A DNA stretch of 5,980 bases from an uncultured Oscillospiraceae bacterium (lineage in GTDB: Bacteria; Bacillota; Clostridia; Oscillospirales; Acutalibacteraceae): contig UQQZ01000114.1 of the NCBI GenBank assembly GCA_900543305.1, positions 1 to 5,980 of the forward strand. Direction: 5' to 3'. The translations under genes were made by a program, and so were the position numbers. Below the pieces are notes generated by a model. It saw only the letters and a list, made by a program, of their open reading frames with translations, was not told where the DNA came from and made no database searches. The first letter of the stretch is position 1. Every line of letters starts with the position of its first letter. This document shows positions 5,826 to 5,980 of this stretch, one piece after another.

Positions 5826-5980
5826 TCATGTATCGAAAGCGGCCAGTCCCGTCCGGCCACGGACCGTATCCTCCGCCCTTGCGGAACGCAAGAAAGCGGC
5901 TAGTCCTGTCCGGCCACGGACCCGGTCACGGACCCGGCCACGGATCATATCCTCCGCCCTTGCGGAACGCAAGAGGGCGG
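5826..5980 (-). CDS. Possible C-terminal end of an upstream operon gene, made of peptide repeats (partial, running off the right edge)
   Basis: On the - strand one frame is open from the window edge (first full codon 5976-5978) through 50 codons to a TGA at 5826-5828, 16 nt before the ABC start. The whole stretch lies in the tandem repeat array, whose unit lengths (57 and 81 bp) and internal 12-bp steps are all multiples of three, so the frame is kept. The predicted peptide repeats LRSARAEDTVRGRTGLAAF; the longer copy has an inserted VRDR/VRGR-like stretch. It is very Arg-rich (12 of 50). An internal ATG at 5946-5948 has a GGAGG only 2 nt ahead, too close for a good start. If real, this is probably the tail of the heterodimeric ABC partner expected upstream. 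Against it, a GC-rich repeat lacks stops easily: a + strand frame is open here too, without a start codon. It could equally be a non-coding intergenic repeat. Confidence 0.35.
   Translation of the reverse strand, partial: ALLRSARAEDMIRGRVRDRVRGRTGLAAFLRSARAEDTVRGRTGLAAFDT
5836..5980. repeat. Tandem array of 57/81-bp units with a nested 12-bp repeat
   Basis: Unit 1 is 5836-5892 (57 bp) and unit 2 is 5893-5973 (81 bp); AGGGCGG at 5974-5980 looks like the start of a third unit cut by the window edge. Apart from the length change the units differ at only two to four positions. The 24-bp difference is explained by CCGGCCACGGAC, present once in unit 1 (5853-5864) and three times in unit 2 (5910-5921, 5922-5933 with one change, 5934-5945 with one change). 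Each unit carries two hairpins: GTCCG/CGGAC with a GCCA loop (5851-5864 and 5908-5921), and CTTGCG/CGCAAG with a GAA loop (5878-5892 and 5959-5973). At the right edge the second hairpin gains CCGCC/GGCGG (5954-5958 with 5976-5980) across a 2-nt bulge. The paired hairpins recall REP/BIME-type intergenic repeats, but I do not recognise a named family. Confidence 0.9.

Noticed and set aside
5812..5980. A + strand frame also open through the repeat array
   Set aside because: It contains no start codon in the window and begins right after a TAA at 5809-5811; it is open because the repeat is GC-rich.
5836..5980. A CRISPR array as explanation for the right-edge repeats
   Set aside because: The units are directly adjacent without unique spacers, differ in length by an internal 12-bp repeat, and no cas gene is present in the window.

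Overview
The window looks like chromosomal DNA from a GC-rich Clostridia bacterium, most plausibly of the Oscillospiraceae (Oscillibacter/Flavonifractor/Lawsonibacter-like). This rests on three things: strongly GC-biased third codon positions, Firmicutes-style AGGAG/GAGGT ribosome binding sites and U-rich intrinsic terminators, and proteins of the low-GC Gram-positive lineage (a FusA2-type EF-G paralogue and a TM288/LmrD-like ABC half-exporter). No database search was possible, so the taxon is inference.

Layout. (1) Positions 1-1412, + strand: the 3' part of a membrane protein with the architecture of a P1B heavy-metal P-type ATPase, in which the diagnostic catalytic motifs are altered or missing. 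Its 5' end lies outside the window. A strong intrinsic terminator follows at 1446-1487. (2) Positions 1413-1765: a 353-base intergenic region with that terminator, a G/A-rich tract, an AT-rich stretch, a sigma-A-like promoter with a perfect TATAAT box, and a leader of about 100 nt with alternative small hairpins. (3) Positions 1766-3838, + strand: a full-length, five-domain EF-G-like translational GTPase. Domains III-V are well kept but the G2-G5 motifs deviate. (4) Positions 3839-3970: the gap between convergent genes, with two hairpins, one of them a good bidirectional terminator. (5) Positions 3971-5809, - strand: an ABC exporter half-transporter (TMD-NBD). Its non-canonical signature (LSTGE) with a canonical Walker B glutamate marks it as one half of a heterodimer. 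(6) Positions 5826-5980: a tandem repeat array running off the right edge. It has units of 57 and 81 bp, and the length difference comes from a nested 12-bp repeat present once versus three times. Read on the - strand, one frame is open through the whole array and stops 16 nt before the ABC start codon. The array may therefore encode a repetitive, Arg-rich C-terminus of the upstream operon partner rather than being non-coding.

The two + strand genes are separated by a terminator and a promoter, so they are probably transcribed independently. The ABC gene converges on the EF-G-like gene. I see no defence system, CRISPR array, tRNA, rRNA or insertion sequence. The most unusual points are two neighbouring NTPase-family proteins that have each lost key nucleotide-handling residues, and the frame-preserving nested repeat at the right edge.
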